Source: Aquila chrysaetos chrysaetos (taxonomy: Eukaryota; Chordata; Aves; Accipitriformes; Accipitridae). Taken from it: 64,000 bases of DNA. The notes below the pieces were generated by a model, which was not told where the DNA came from, searched no databases, and saw only the letters and a program-made list of their open reading frames with translations. Positions 63,701 through 64,000 of this stretch are shown in pieces. Location of the stretch: NCBI RefSeq assembly GCF_900496995.4, contig NC_044014.1, forward strand, positions 496,001 to 560,000. The letters run 5' to 3'. The position numbers were made by a program, and so were the translations under genes. How positions within the stretch are numbered: position 1 is the first letter of the stretch; each line of letters starts with the position of its first letter.

Positions 63701-64000
63701 CCTGGTGTTCTTCACATCAGCCCATTAAACTGCTCTTACAAATCTCAGAAGCATTAGCCTTTGGTACTATAAATTGAAATTCCTAATCTTTCCTGATTTG
63801 CTACATCCTTAATGCTTTAATCCACCTTGTTTTCTCCCCCAGATACTTCTCTCCTGATCCCATTGTTGCCTGATTAAAAGTAGTTCAACATAACCAAACA
63901 GCCAGGGAAGAAGGAATAAGAATGTCCTAGTGAGAGGCAATTTCAGAAAATGAGATTACATTTAAAAAGACTTCACACGTTTTACTGAAATGACAGTCCC
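60773..64000. other. Intergenic sequence to the right edge
   Basis: Unique AT-moderate sequence with no recognisable exon, RNA gene or repeat. Small frames are isolated and unremarkable. Confidence 0.55.

Noticed and set aside
1-64000. CRISPR arrays, bacterial operons, phage or plasmid modules, tRNA or rRNA genes
   Set aside because: No regularly spaced direct repeats with unique spacers, no compact gene arrays and no cloverleaf or rRNA signatures were seen; the sequence is vertebrate nuclear DNA.

Overview
This is vertebrate nuclear DNA, almost certainly from a bird. Four pieces of CR1 retrotransposon (the dominant avian LINE) are present, in both orientations and of different ages. One compact CpG island carries a single recognisable protein-coding exon, and the rest is intronic or intergenic sequence without any dense or operon-like gene layout. 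I cannot name the species.

The one gene I can identify is INPP5A, the type I inositol polyphosphate 5-phosphatase, on the minus strand. Its first coding exon (25 codons, bases 11596 down to 11522) ends at a textbook splice donor (GTAAGT). Everything to the left, about 11.5 kb, is therefore the start of intron 1; no further INPP5A exon is visible, so intron 1 runs off the left edge of the window. The exon lies inside a CpG island of roughly 1.9 kb (about 10.9-12.78 kb), which contains the promoter, a CCG/TCG trinucleotide run, several short G-rich tandem repeats and a CRE-plus-TATA-like pair that points the other way, toward the right.

To the right of the CpG island lie about 51 kb upstream of INPP5A in which I see no recognisable protein-coding gene. 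This stretch holds three CR1 fragments (22.8-23.3 kb, 45.9-46.2 kb, 60.5-60.8 kb), a 9-bp GC-rich minisatellite (43.37-43.74 kb), smaller tandem repeats (21.46, 28.58, 34.47, 55.83 and 57.29 kb), GC-rich patches (17.4-17.85, 19.5-19.85 and 43.7-44.6 kb), one with three palindromic CACGTG E-boxes within 41 bp, and an exon-like minus-strand open segment at 41.76-42.10 kb bounded by plausible splice sites.

Most long reading frames come from GC-rich or repeat sequence, and many rely on non-ATG starts; I did not annotate them as genes. I found no convincing new biological system. The best leads are the divergent CRE/TATA promoter candidate, the E-box cluster and the 41.8-42.1 kb candidate exon. 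Two poly-G runs of identical length (25) may be sequencing or assembly artefacts.
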